A program made the position numbers and the translations under genes. Of a stretch of 64,000 nt of DNA, positions 42,415-50,925 are shown in pieces. Position 1 is the first letter of the stretch; every line of letters begins with the position of its first letter. The stretch comes from Streptomyces lichenis (GTDB taxonomy: Bacteria; Actinomycetota; Actinomycetes; Streptomycetales; Streptomycetaceae): contig NZ_JALPTH010000008.1 in assembly GCF_023218175.1 (NCBI RefSeq), positions 62,001 to 126,000 on the forward strand, in the 5' to 3' direction. A model generated the notes under the pieces. The model saw only the letters and a list, made by a program, of their open reading frames with translations. It ran no database searches and was not told the origin of the DNA.

Positions 42415-44160
42415 GTGTCAGAGCAGGTCGGCGAGGGCCGGGGCGGTGAGCCGCGGGGCGGTGAGCGCTGGCTGGTGGCGGACGCCGAGGGCGGCGGGGC
42501 CCGGCTGGTGCCGCTGGGCGAGGACGGGCTGCCCGCAGGCCCGGTCCGCACCGAGCCGGACCTGGTGGCGGCGGTGCGCTCCCGTCCGGACGCCGCCCGC
42601 TGGGTGTGGCGCTCCACCGCCGAGGCGTATCCGCGGCTGCTGGCGGCGGGTGTGCGGGTGGAGCGGTGTTACGACATCGAGGCCGCCGAGCAGCTGCTCC
42701 TGGGCCACCGGGGCCGCTGGGGCGATCCGCGCTCGGCGGCGGCCGCCTGGGCCCGGCTGCACCGCCTCCCGGTACCGCCGGACCCGCCGCAGCGCGCCGC
42801 GGCCCCGGTGTCCCAGTCCTCGCTGTTCGAGCCGGGCCCGGTGCCCCTGCCGTTCGACGCCCTGCTGGAGGTCTACGCGGAGCAGCAGCGAAGACATGAC
42901 GCCGCCGAGCACCCGGGCAGGATGCGGCTGCTGACCGCGGCCGAGTCGGCCGGGATGCTGGTGGCCGCCGAGATGACCAGGGCCGGGCTGCCCTGGCGGG
43001 CCGATGTCCACCGGGAGGTGCTGCACGAGCTGCTGGGCGAGCGGTACGGGGGCGTGGGCGAGCCGCGCCGGCTGGCGGAGCTGGCGGACGAGGTGTCGGA
43101 GGCCTTCGGGCGGCGGGTGCGGCCGGACCTGCCGGCGGACGTGGTGCGGGCGTTCGCCCAGGCCGGTGTCGCGGTGAAGTCCACCCGCCGCTGGGAGCTG
43201 GAGCGGGTCGGGCATCCGGCGGTCGCGCCGCTGCTCGCCTACAAGAAGCTGTACCGGGTCTGGACGGCGCACGGCTGGGGCTGGCTCCAGGACTGGGTGC
43301 GCGAGGGGCGGTTCCGTCCCGAGTACCTGCCGGGCGGCACGGTCTCCGGGCGCTGGACCACCAACGGCGGCGGGGCGCTCCAGATCCCCCGGGTGATCCG
43401 CCGCGCCGTCATCGCCGACGAGGGCTGGCGGCTGGTGGTGGCCGACGCCGACCAGCTGGAGCCCAGGGTTTTGGCGGCGATCTCCCGGGACCTGGGGCTG
43501 ATGGAGGTGGCGGGTGACCCCGGCGACCTCTACACCCGGCTGTCCGACCGGGCGTTCGCCGGGGACCGGGAGCACGCCAAGCTCGCCCTGCTGGGCGCGG
43601 TCTACGGGCAGACCAGCGGCGACGGACTGAAGAACCTCGCCGCCCTGCGCCGCCGCTTCCCCCGGGCGGTCGCCTATGTGGACGAGGCGGCGCGGGCGGG
43701 CGAGGAGGGGCGGCTGGTGCGCACCTGGCTGGGCCGGACCAGCCCGCGCGCGGCGGACGCGGGCGAGGCGGAGGAGGCGGGCCTGCCCCAGGAGGGCGGA
43801 CCGCTGGACGGCGGTACGGAGCCGGGCGCCGCGGACGGCGGGTTCACCCCCGGCTACGCCTCCTCCGACGCCCGGGCCCGGGGCCGCTTCACCCGGAACT
43901 TCGTGGTCCAGGGCAGCGCCGCCGACTGGGCGCTGCTGATGCTGGCGGCGCTGCGCCGTTCGCTGGCGGGCCTCCGGGCGGAGCTGGTGTTCTTCCAGCA
44001 CGACGAGGTCATCGTGCACTGCCCCGCCGAGGAGGCGCCGCGGGTCGCCGAGGCGGTCCGCGCGGCCGGTGACACGGCGGGGCGGATCGCCTTCGGCGAC
44101 ACTCCGGTGCGGTTCCCCTTCACCACCGCCACGGTGGAGTGCTACGCGGACGCCAAGTAG
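42415..44160 (+). CDS. Family A DNA polymerase without an obvious exonuclease active site
   Basis: About 581 residues, commonly annotated in Streptomyces as bifunctional 3'-5' exonuclease/DNA polymerase. Polymerase motif A is VADADQLEPRVLA, motif B is REHAKLALLGAVYGQTSGDGL, and motif C is FFQHDEVIVHC, so the catalytic aspartates are present. The N-terminal 150 residues align in position with the exonuclease domain but I do not see its carboxylates, and there is no 5' nuclease domain. The GTG at 42415 has GAGGGAG upstream; other GTGs precede it. It could be a repair or translesion polymerase distinct from the main PolA. Confidence 0.85.
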   Translation: MSEQVGEGRGGEPRGGERWLVADAEGGGARLVPLGEDGLPAGPVRTEPDLVAAVRSRPDAARWVWRSTAEAYPRLLAAGVRVERCYDIEAAEQLLLGHRGRWGDPRSAAAAWARLHRLPVPPDPPQRAAAPVSQSSLFEPGPVPLPFDALLEVYAEQQRRHDAAEHPGRMRLLTAAESAGMLVAAEMTRAGLPWRADVHREVLHELLGERYGGVGEPRRLAELADEVSEAFGRRVRPDLPADVVRAFAQAGVAVKSTRRWELERVGHPAVAPLLAYKKLYRVWTAHGWGWLQDWVREGRFRPEYLPGGTVSGRWTTNGGGALQIPRVIRRAVIADEGWRLVVADADQLEPRVLAAISRDLGLMEVAGDPGDLYTRLSDRAFAGDREHAKLALLGAVYGQTSGDGLKNLAALRRRFPRAVAYVDEAARAGEEGRLVRTWLGRTSPRAADAGEAEEAGLPQEGGPLDGGTEPGAADGGFTPGYASSDARARGRFTRNFVVQGSAADWALLMLAALRRSLAGLRAELVFFQHDEVIVHCPAEEAPRVAEAVRAAGDTAGRIAFGDTPVRFPFTTATVECYADAK

Positions 44161-44187
44161 CCCGGGCGGCGGGGACGAGGGCCCGGG
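44161..44187. terminator. Hairpin between polymerase and rodlin genes
   Basis: Stem CCCGGGC (44161-44167) with GCCCGGG (44181-44187), lying between two convergent genes. It is short and there is no U-run. Confidence 0.5.
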
Positions 44188-44191
44188 GGGC

Positions 44192-44581
44192 TCAGTCCTG
44201 GACCGCGACGGCCCCGTTCTCGGAGATGAGGTTCTCGACCAGATGCGACAGGGCGCTGTCGCCCTTGACCGCGGTGGAGCCCTCCGCGCACTGCTGGTCC
44301 TGCTGGTCGTTGACGAGGTCCTGGATGCCGATGTTGATCAGCAGGATGTTCTGGATGTCGCCGTTGACGGGCACCCCGACGCAGGGCTTGTTGAGCGAGC
44401 CCTGCACCAGTCCGGTCTGCGGGCTGAGCGCGCCGCCGGTGACCGTGTTGCCGTAGGACTGGGTGGCGAAGTTGTTGTTCTGCGTGTCGATGTCGCCGTC
44501 GCCCACGGCGGAGGCCATCGGGGCGGCGGCGCCCAGCACGGCGGCGGCGACACCCGCGGTGGCCAGAACCTTCTCGATCAT
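44192..44581 (-). CDS. Rodlin protein (first of a tandem pair)
   Basis: 129 residues with a secretion signal (about 1-25, MIEKVLATAGVAAAVLGAA then ASA). The mature part has the rodlin features: NFATQSYGNTVTGGALSPQTGLVQGSLNKPCVGV, then QQCAEGSTAVKGDSALSHLVENL. Two cysteines are conserved. Rodlins form the paired rodlets of the aerial hyphae and spore sheath together with chaplins. It is followed by a hairpin. It is about 70 per cent identical by eye to its neighbour, with an identical signal peptide except at residue 3, so the two arose by duplication. Confidence 0.92.
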   Translation of the reverse strand: MIEKVLATAGVAAAVLGAAAPMASAVGDGDIDTQNNNFATQSYGNTVTGGALSPQTGLVQGSLNKPCVGVPVNGDIQNILLINIGIQDLVNDQQDQQCAEGSTAVKGDSALSHLVENLISENGAVAVQD

Positions 44582-44760
44582 GATCGCCCAATCGTCGGAA
44601 TGCCCGGGGCCATGGGCGGCACCGGGCGTGCGAGGGAGGAGAGGGTGGAGCGGGAGACGAAGAACGGCCGCGGACCGGGGAGGTCGCGGCCGAGCTGCCG
44701 GTACCCGTACCGGGGCCGGTGCCGGTGAAGGGCGCCGGGGTGGCACGGTCACCGTACGGG

Positions 44761-44795
44761 CCGGCCCGTACGACCGCGCGGGTCGTACGGGCCGG
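44761..44795 (-). terminator. Terminator between the two rodlin genes
   Basis: Perfect 15-bp stem CCGGCCCGTACGACC / GGTCGTACGGGCCGG with a 5-base loop, 10 bp after the stop of the upstream rodlin gene. It suggests separate transcripts for the two genes. Confidence 0.85.
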
Positions 44796-44805
44796 ACGGC
44801 CGGCG

Positions 44806-45198
44806 TCAGTCCTCGACGGCGGCGGAGACGTTCTCGGAGAGGACGTTCTCCAGGATGTGCGACAGCGCGCTGTCGCCCTTGACCGCGGTGGAGTTCTCGG
44901 CGCACTGCTGGTTCTGCGTGTCGTTGAGGATGTCCTGAACGCCCACGTTGACCAGGGCGACGATGTTCTGGACATCGGCCTGGACGGGGAGTCCGACACA
45001 GGGCTTGTTCAGGGAGCCCTGGACGAGCCCGATCTGCGGGCTCATGTAACCGCCGGTGACGGTGTTGCCGTAGGACTGGGTGGCGAAGTTGCCGTTCTGC
45101 GTGTCGATTCCGTCGTTGCCCACGGCGGAGGCCATCGGAGCGGCAGCGCCCAGCACGGCCGCAGCGACGCCGGCGGTGGCCAGAACCTTCTTGATCAT
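44806..45198 (-). CDS. Rodlin protein (second of a tandem pair)
   Basis: 130 residues. Signal peptide MIKKVLATAGVAAAVLGAA through ASA, then VGNDGIDTQNGNFATQSYGNTVTGGYMSPQIG, LVQGSLNKPCVGL and QQCAENSTAVKGDSALSHILENVLS, all rodlin landmarks. GAGAAGGATG lies before the ATG as ribosome binding site. It is the first gene of the pair in the direction of transcription, with its own terminator. In S. coelicolor rdlA and rdlB are, as I recall, divergent; here both copies point the same way. Confidence 0.92.
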   Translation of the reverse strand: MIKKVLATAGVAAAVLGAAAPMASAVGNDGIDTQNGNFATQSYGNTVTGGYMSPQIGLVQGSLNKPCVGLPVQADVQNIVALVNVGVQDILNDTQNQQCAENSTAVKGDSALSHILENVLSENVSAAVED

Positions 45199-45375
45199 GG
45201 TTCATCCTTCTCGTCGAGAGACCCGGTGCTCGGGTCGCCCTGCCCAACAGCCCGGCTCCGTTTAGGTTCCGCGAGGTCACTCGAAGAGATCAATCACGTA
45301 CGAAAAGACGATCAGCTTGTCGTACCCACAGGGGCCTGAGTGTCTGATTCCACTTCCACCGGGTACACGCCTGAT

Positions 45376-45753
45376 ATGGACTCTCTCACCGTGTTCGCTG
45401 CGGAGTATGCGCTTAGGGACCATCTCGTAGGCATTGGTCCTCTTGTCGCGGGCATCCTGCTCGTCGGCTTCCTTGTCGGTGGGTTCCTCGTGGGACGGCG
45501 CATCCGCCAGAGGGAGTCGCCCGCTCCGCGGCCGGATGAGCAGCCGCACCGCCCGGACGACGCCGGACTGCCGGGTGAGGCGGAGGGCCACCGGCGCCCG
45601 GCCGAGCTTGAGGAGCGTGAGGACCGCCTGATGCCGTACGAGGTGAAGAACCAGAACACCGAGGCGGACTCCTCGCCGGTCTCCGAGCACGACGCCAAGT
45701 GGCGCGGCTCGCACAGCGGCAGCTGGGGAGCCGGCGGCCCCGGCGCCGGCTGA
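45376..45753 (+). CDS. DUF6479-type small membrane protein
   Basis: About 125 residues with one membrane helix near the N-terminus (GPLVAGILLVGFLVGGFLVG). The cytoplasmic tail is charged and contains the RQRESPxPRPDEQPHRP and EEREDRLMPYEVKNQNTE segments of DUF6479. Function unknown. The start could also be a GTG at 45340 with CAGGGG upstream, adding 12 residues. It is divergent from the rodlin genes. Confidence 0.75.
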   Translation: MDSLTVFAAEYALRDHLVGIGPLVAGILLVGFLVGGFLVGRRIRQRESPAPRPDEQPHRPDDAGLPGEAEGHRRPAELEEREDRLMPYEVKNQNTEADSSPVSEHDAKWRGSHSGSWGAGGPGAG

Positions 45754-45937
45754 CCCCGCTCACCCCCCGTTCCCGCGCGCCCCGGTGTGTCCCCCGCACC
45801 CGGGGCGCGCGTGCGATCCGCCCCCGCGCCCCGGTTCCCGCCGGCATCCGGGCCGGGCGCGCAGGGGCGGTGCCCCCGACGGCCCCGGGCGCCGCCCGGG
45901 GCCGTTTCGCCGTTCGGGGCCCGGGAACCCGGCGGCC

Positions 45938-47341
45938 ATGACCAGCGGCGACGATGTCTTCACCACGCGTACCGGGCCGGCCTCCCCCGCCGCTCCCCCG
46001 GACTCCCCGCACACCCCGGCCAGGGCCTCGGGCCGGGAGACCGCCCGGCTGGCCGCGCGGATCGTCGCCCCCACCCTCGCCGGCGGGGTGATCATCCGGC
46101 GCAGGACCGGTATGGCGCTGGCCGAGCGGTACCAGGTGGACCGGCGGGCCATCGCCCTGCTCGGCGAACTCCGCGGGGAGCACGGCCCCGGCCCGCTGCG
46201 GCTCGATGTCGCCGGACGCCGCTTCGCCGTGCTGCTGCACCCGGAGGACGCCGGGCGGGTACTGGCCGGCACCCCCGACCCGTACACCCCCGCGACCCGG
46301 GAGAAGCGGGCCGCGCTGGAGCAGTTCCAGCCGCACGGGGTGCTCATCTCCACCGAGGAGGAGCGCGGCGGACGGGACGAGCGGCGGGCCTTCAACGAGG
46401 CCGTGCTGGAGTACGGCAAGCAGACCCACAGCCTCGCCCCCGCCCTGGTCCGCACCGTGCGCGAGGAGGCCGGCAAGCTGCTCGGCGCGGCCACCGCCGG
46501 GGACGGCGAGATCGACTGGCGCCGCTTCCACACCGCCTGGAACCGCACCGTCCGGCGGATCGTGCTCGGCGACGCCGCCCGGGACGACACCGCGCTGACC
46601 GCGATGCTCGACCGGCTGCGCTCGGCCGGCAACTGGTCGTTCGCGGCCCCGCGCCGCACCGCGCTGCGGGACCGCTTCGAGCGCCGGCTGCGCGCCCACC
46701 TCGACCGCGCCGAACCGGGCTCGCTGGCCGCCGCCCTCTCCCGTACCCCCGCCGCCCCCGGCACCGACCCGGCCGGCCAGGTGCCGCACTGGCTGTTCGC
46801 GTTCGACGCGGCCGGCATCGCCGCGTTCCGCACCCTCGCCCTGCTCTCCACGCACGGCAGGCAACGGGACCAGGTCCGGGGCGAACTGGCGGTCACCGAC
46901 CTCTCCGCGCCGCACCTCCTCCCGTACACCCGGGCCTGTGTGCTGGACACCGTGCGGCTCTGGCCGACCACCCCGTTCCTGCTGCGCGAGTCGGTCCGGG
47001 AGACCCGCTGGGGCGCGGACACCCTGCCGGCCGGCACCGGCTTCCTGATCTACGCGCCGCTGTTCCACCGCGACGAGGCGCTGCCCTACGCGGACCGGCT
47101 GACGCCGGAGATCTGGCTCGACGGCACCGCCCGGCACACCGAGGCGCTGCTGCCGTTCAGCGCCGGACCGGCCGGCTGCCCGGGTGAGGACCTGGTGCTG
47201 CTGGCCACCTCCACCGCGCTGGCCGCGCTGCTGGAACGCCATGACTACCTGCCGGAGCGCCCCGCCCGGCTGCGCCCCGACCGCCCGCTGCCGCGCACCC
47301 TGGACCACTTCTCGCTGCGCCTCGCCGCCCTTCCGCGCTGA
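45938..47341 (+). CDS. Cytochrome P450 with altered signature motifs
   Basis: 467 residues. The heme ligand loop FSAGPAGCPGED provides the axial Cys in FxxGxxxCxG form. The K-helix motif is DTVR (CVLDTVRLWP) where ExxR is almost invariant, and the I-helix reads DAAGIAAFRTL without the usual acid-Thr pair (AGxET/S). The N-terminal half resembles fatty-acid or peroxygenase-like P450s in LISTEEERGGRDERRAFNEAVL. No ferredoxin or reductase gene is adjacent. The ATG at 45938 has only weak upstream purines. It might be a peroxygenase or a non-oxygenating P450. Confidence 0.82.
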   Translation: MTSGDDVFTTRTGPASPAAPPDSPHTPARASGRETARLAARIVAPTLAGGVIIRRRTGMALAERYQVDRRAIALLGELRGEHGPGPLRLDVAGRRFAVLLHPEDAGRVLAGTPDPYTPATREKRAALEQFQPHGVLISTEEERGGRDERRAFNEAVLEYGKQTHSLAPALVRTVREEAGKLLGAATAGDGEIDWRRFHTAWNRTVRRIVLGDAARDDTALTAMLDRLRSAGNWSFAAPRRTALRDRFERRLRAHLDRAEPGSLAAALSRTPAAPGTDPAGQVPHWLFAFDAAGIAAFRTLALLSTHGRQRDQVRGELAVTDLSAPHLLPYTRACVLDTVRLWPTTPFLLRESVRETRWGADTLPAGTGFLIYAPLFHRDEALPYADRLTPEIWLDGTARHTEALLPFSAGPAGCPGEDLVLLATSTALAALLERHDYLPERPARLRPDRPLPRTLDHFSLRLAALPR

Positions 47342-47445
47342 GCCCCCGAACGCCCGGGCGACGCGCTCCGGAGGCGGACGGGGACGCTGTGTCATGATGC
47401 GAGAGCCCTGCCAAGGCTGATGCTGCGCGAACGGAAGGGTACGGC

Positions 47446-47679
47446 ATGGCTCCTCACGCCGGGAGATGGCAGCGGGTCCCGCTGATCCCGCAGAGCAGGC
47501 ACGCGACGGCGAACGAGATGGACGCGGTGGCCGCGGCGCCGCCGCCTCAGGGCCCCGTGCCGCCGCCGGTCTACTCCTCCCTGATAGACGAGTGGCAGGC
47601 CCTCGGGCGCACCCTCCCCGGCATCCCGGACCGGGAGTGGGACGCCCTGGTCTCCCATCCGATCTGGCCGGGACGCTGA
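47446..47679 (+). CDS. Small hypothetical protein
   Basis: 77 residues from ATG 47446 behind GGAAGGG. The C-terminal half, PPPVYSSLIDEWQALGRTLPGIPDREWDALVSHPIW, looks like a conserved Streptomyces fold; the N-terminal half is basic then Pro/Ala-rich. No signal peptide or membrane segment. I do not recognise a function. It lies between the P450 and a chaplin gene on the same strand. Confidence 0.6.
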   Translation: MAPHAGRWQRVPLIPQSRHATANEMDAVAAAPPPQGPVPPPVYSSLIDEWQALGRTLPGIPDREWDALVSHPIWPGR

Positions 47680-47892
47680 CCCCGGCGGCGGCCGTCCCCC
47701 GTTCGGCGGCGGCACTGCTCCGATCGACCCCGCCATCCCCCTGACATCCGGGTGAATCGTTTCCCTGAACCCGCCGCGATGACGGCTTTCCGGCCTCGCA
47801 TTAGGTCTGATTTTCACAGTGGAAGCCGGACCCACCGGTCCGTACGTCGTGAAATCCGCGACAGGACTTCCCCTGCCGAAAGGAAGCCGAAG

Positions 47893-48132
47893 ATGAAGTG
47901 CAAGAGGGCCGCGGTAGCCGTCGCCGGAATCATCATGGCGCTGGGTGCGGCCACGCCCGCCTTCGCCGACGCGGACGCCGAGGGCGCCGCGGTCGGTTCG
48001 CCGGGCATCCTGTCCGGCAACGTGGTCCAGGTCCCGATCCACATCCCGGTCAACGTCTGCGGCAACAGCGTCAACGTGCTGGGCGCGCTGAACCCGGCCG
48101 GCGGCAACGTCTGCGTGAACGCGGAGAAGTGA
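47893..48132 (+). CDS. Short chaplin, variant motif
   Basis: 79 residues: signal peptide (1-25, ending AFA) and one chaplin domain with GSPGILSGNVVQVPIHIPVNVCGNSVNVLG and a second Cys in GNVCVN. Secreted chaplins self-assemble into amyloid fibrils that make aerial hyphae hydrophobic. The usual LNPAFGN is LNPAGGN here, replacing an aromatic residue. The ATG at 47893 follows AAAGGAAG. It is monocistronic, with a terminator downstream. Confidence 0.95.
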   Translation: MKCKRAAVAVAGIIMALGAATPAFADADAEGAAVGSPGILSGNVVQVPIHIPVNVCGNSVNVLGALNPAGGNVCVNAEK

Positions 48133-48150
48133 CCCCGGCGGGGTCACGGC

Positions 48151-48232
48151 CCGACGGCCACGGCCTGACGGCCACGACCTGACGGCCAGGTCCGACGGCC
48201 ACGACCTGACGGTCACGGTCCGACGGCCATGG
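48151..48232. repeat. Six imperfect 13-15 bp tandem repeats after the chaplin gene
   Basis: The unit CCTGACGGCCACGA and variants (CCGACGGCCACGG, CCTGACGGCCAGGT, CCTGACGGTCACGGT) follow each other from 48151 to 48232. Non-coding; probably slippage-derived. The terminator hairpin begins at its end. Confidence 0.65.
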
Positions 48233-48270
48233 AGAAGCCGGTCCCGGGGCACCCCGGGGCCGGCTTCTCC
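48231..48270 (+). terminator. Chaplin terminator
   Basis: Stem GGAGAAGCCGG / CCGGCTTCTCC enclosing an inner CCCGGGG / CCCCGGG stem, about 100 bp after the chaplin stop. The remainder of the gap to 48449 holds no gene. Confidence 0.8.
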
Positions 48271-48449
48271 GCTGTCGGCGCGGCCGCCGCGAGCACGACG
48301 GGACGATCGCGCCGTTCCGCGCCCGAACGGGGGAGTCCGTCCACCGATGGTCCACTCCAGGCCCGCTCCGGATTACCCGACGGTCCGTCAGTCGTATTTT
48401 CTGCTCCATGGGGACGGCCGATCGGGCGCCACCTGGCGGAGGAGCGGAC

Positions 48450-49736
48450 ATGGGTCACCGGAAGAGCCACGACGGGCGGAACGGCACGCTACGGGGGCGG
48501 GGCACCCGGCTGGCCCTCGCCACGGTCGCGCTGCTGATGACGGGTACGGCCCTGGCGGCGCCCGGCGGCGCGGCCACTCCCCCACCACCACCCGACCCCG
48601 GCACCACCCCCGGCACTCCCTCCCCCGCGGAGCCCTCCCCCTCGGCCCCCGCCCCGGAGGCGTCCCCCAGCCCGTCCCCATCGCCCTCGTCTCCGGCCGG
48701 AGGTGCGTTCGGGGCGTATCTGGGTTTCGGGCCGGAGGGGATCAGCCGGATGGCCGGGCTGCGCGACTGGCTGGGCGGGGCGCAGCCGACCGTCGGCCAC
48801 ACCTACCTGCCGGGCGACGTCTGGAGCAACATCGAGGGCCACCCGGGCTTCCTGGAGGACTGGGCGCGCTGGCGGCAGGAACGGGACGAGCGGATGTTCG
48901 TCCTCAATGTGCCGATGATGGAGCAGAACGAGAGCCGGCTGCCCGACGCGGTGGTGCGGCAGCTGCTGCGGCTCGGCGCCGACGGCCGGTTCGACCGCCA
49001 CTACCGGACGCTCGCCGAGCGGCTGGTGGGCCTGGGGGTCCCGGACACCGTGGTGGTCCTCGGCTGGGAGATGAACGGCACCACCTACTCGCACCGCTGC
49101 GGCCCCGACCCGGAGGCCTGGAAGGCGTACTGGCGGCGGATCGTCGCCACGATGCGCGAGGTCCCGGGCCAGCGGTTCCGCTTCGACTTCGCACCCAACC
49201 GGGGGCGGGACGCCGTCCCGTGGACCGACTGCTACCCGGGTGACGACGTGGTGGACATCATCGGGATGGACTCCTACGACCAACCGCCCGGCGAGACCTT
49301 CCAGGAGCAGGTGGAGCAGGAGTACGGGCTCCGCGCCCAGGTGGAGTTCGCCGCCGCGCGCGGCAAGCCCGTCTCGTACCCGGAGTGGGGGCTGTTCCGG
49401 GGCGGTGACAACCCCGACTACATGCGGGGGATGCTGGACTGGTTCGCCGAGCACAAGCCGCTCTACCAGACGGTCACCGACTACTGCCCGCACGGCGTCT
49501 GGCAGTGCGGGGAGAACCCACGCGCCTCGGAGGTGTTCCGGAAGCTGATGACGGAGCGGTACGCCCCGGGGTCCGGTACGCCGACGCCGCAGCCGACGCC
49601 TTCCGGGACGCCGACGCCGACGCCGACGCCGACGGAGCCTTCGGAGCCGTCCCGGCCGGCGGAGTGCGTGCCGCTGGATCTGGGGCCGTGGGTGCGGAAG
49701 TGGCTCGGCCGGCCGCTCTGCCTCCGGCTCGGCTGA
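48450..49736 (+). CDS. Secreted GH26-family glycoside hydrolase
   Basis: 428 residues. A signal peptide (about 20-45) is followed by a Pro/Ser/Thr linker and the catalytic domain (about 90-360). Likely acid/base Glu is in LGWEMNGTTYSH and the nucleophile Glu in SYPEWGLF, as in GH26 mannanase/endo-glycanases. A second PT-rich linker precedes a short Cys-containing C-terminus. GGAGGAGCGG precedes the ATG. It is convergent with the exopolysaccharide operon and may process that polymer; that link is inference from position. Confidence 0.85.
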   Translation: MGHRKSHDGRNGTLRGRGTRLALATVALLMTGTALAAPGGAATPPPPPDPGTTPGTPSPAEPSPSAPAPEASPSPSPSPSSPAGGAFGAYLGFGPEGISRMAGLRDWLGGAQPTVGHTYLPGDVWSNIEGHPGFLEDWARWRQERDERMFVLNVPMMEQNESRLPDAVVRQLLRLGADGRFDRHYRTLAERLVGLGVPDTVVVLGWEMNGTTYSHRCGPDPEAWKAYWRRIVATMREVPGQRFRFDFAPNRGRDAVPWTDCYPGDDVVDIIGMDSYDQPPGETFQEQVEQEYGLRAQVEFAAARGKPVSYPEWGLFRGGDNPDYMRGMLDWFAEHKPLYQTVTDYCPHGVWQCGENPRASEVFRKLMTERYAPGSGTPTPQPTPSGTPTPTPTPTEPSEPSRPAECVPLDLGPWVRKWLGRPLCLRLG

Positions 49737-49745
49737 GCCGCCGCC

Positions 49746-49781
49746 GGTACGGGAGCGGGGCGGCCGTCCCGCTCCCGTACC
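49746..49781. terminator. Bidirectional terminator between GH26 gene and exopolysaccharide operon
   Basis: Perfect 14-bp stem GGTACGGGAGCGGG / CCCGCTCCCGTACC with an 8-base loop between convergent stop codons. Confidence 0.85.
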
Positions 49782-49791
49782 GCTGGTCCGC

Positions 49792-50925
49792 TCAGCCGCC
49801 GAGCCGCCGGAGCCGCCGCACCCAGTCCCGGTCGCGGAGCGCGTCCGCCGCCCGGTGCCGGGCCTCGGCGCAGCCCGCCCGCAGCAGCAGGCCGGGGGCG
49901 GTGCGCCGGGTGGAGAGCAGCAGCCGGGCGCTGACGGCCGGTTCGGGGCGCCAGTGGCTCTTGTACGGCTCCCGCCCGCGCAGCAGGCTGAGCGTCCCCC
50001 GCCCGGCCGCGCTGCTCTCCCGGGCCCCGTTGCGCAGCAGCAGCGTCGCCACATCCGCCTTGCTGGAGCGCAGGCGCGGGTCGGCCCCGTACAGATAGCC
50101 GCCGGACAGCAGGGGGGACAGCAGGGTGAGGTCGGCGGCGACCAGATCCCCGTCCAGCCGGAACTCGGTCACCATGGCGTCGCCGGAGGCCACCATCGCC
50201 CCCACCGCCCGCTGGAGGTGCTCCTGGAAGCGGGGCGTCAGATGCTCCGGGTTGACGCCCCGGTCGGCCCACTGGCGCTGGTGCAGCCTCAGCAGTCCGC
50301 GCAGTGCCTCGGGCACCTCCGCGGCGGGTACGGCGCGCTCCTCGATGCCCAGCCGGTCCAGCCGGCGCAGCTTGGAGCGGGCCCGCTGGGCGCGGGCGGA
50401 GGGCAGCCGGGCGACCAGCCCGTCGATCGGCAGGGCGGGCAGCTCCATGCAGACCGAGTCGTCCATCCGGTGCCGAGGGCCCGGCCAGTCGGCGTACACC
50501 CGCTGGGCGGCGGCCCCGTCCCGTACCTCGCGCAGATCGATCACGGCGGTACGGGCCAGCCGGTGCAGCGCGGCGGTCAGCGCGCCCATCGCCTCCGCGG
50601 CCGGTCCGGAGGCGGCGTGCGGGTCGCCGTCGACCAGGACGTCGGAGAAGTCGGTGATCTCCCCGCCGAGGTGGGTGAACAGCGGTACGGGGCCGGGCAC
50701 CAGCCGCAGCGGGGCGGCGGCCACCAGCCGGCCGGCCCGGCGGACCAGGACCACCCGCAGCCGGCCCGGACTGCCGTACGAGGTCCACCAGGAGTGCAGC
50801 CAGGAGTGCGACTGGAACGGGGTGGCCGTGGGGCAGCGCCGGTGCAGCTCGGTCCACTCTCCCGCCAGCCGCCCGAAGTCGTCACCGTCGCGGCAGACAC
50901 TGATCTCCCATGCGTTCCCGGTCAT
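49792..50925 (-). CDS. GNAT/BioF2-like acyltransferase, last gene of the exopolysaccharide operon
   Basis: About 377 residues. The pattern PFQSHSWLHSWWTSYG, SKLRRLDRLGIEER and GYLYGADPRL matches the BioF2-like GNAT (CelD/FemAB-related) family often found in polysaccharide clusters, where members acylate sugars. The start overlaps the Wzz-like gene stop (ATGA at 50922-50925), which sets it at 50925 rather than 50997. It is the distal gene of an eight-gene minus-strand operon. Confidence 0.8.
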   Translation of the reverse strand: MTGNAWEISVCRDGDDFGRLAGEWTELHRRCPTATPFQSHSWLHSWWTSYGSPGRLRVVLVRRAGRLVAAAPLRLVPGPVPLFTHLGGEITDFSDVLVDGDPHAASGPAAEAMGALTAALHRLARTAVIDLREVRDGAAAQRVYADWPGPRHRMDDSVCMELPALPIDGLVARLPSARAQRARSKLRRLDRLGIEERAVPAAEVPEALRGLLRLHQRQWADRGVNPEHLTPRFQEHLQRAVGAMVASGDAMVTEFRLDGDLVAADLTLLSPLLSGGYLYGADPRLRSSKADVATLLLRNGARESSAAGRGTLSLLRGREPYKSHWRPEPAVSARLLLSTRRTAPGLLLRAGCAEARHRAADALRDRDWVRRLRRLGG

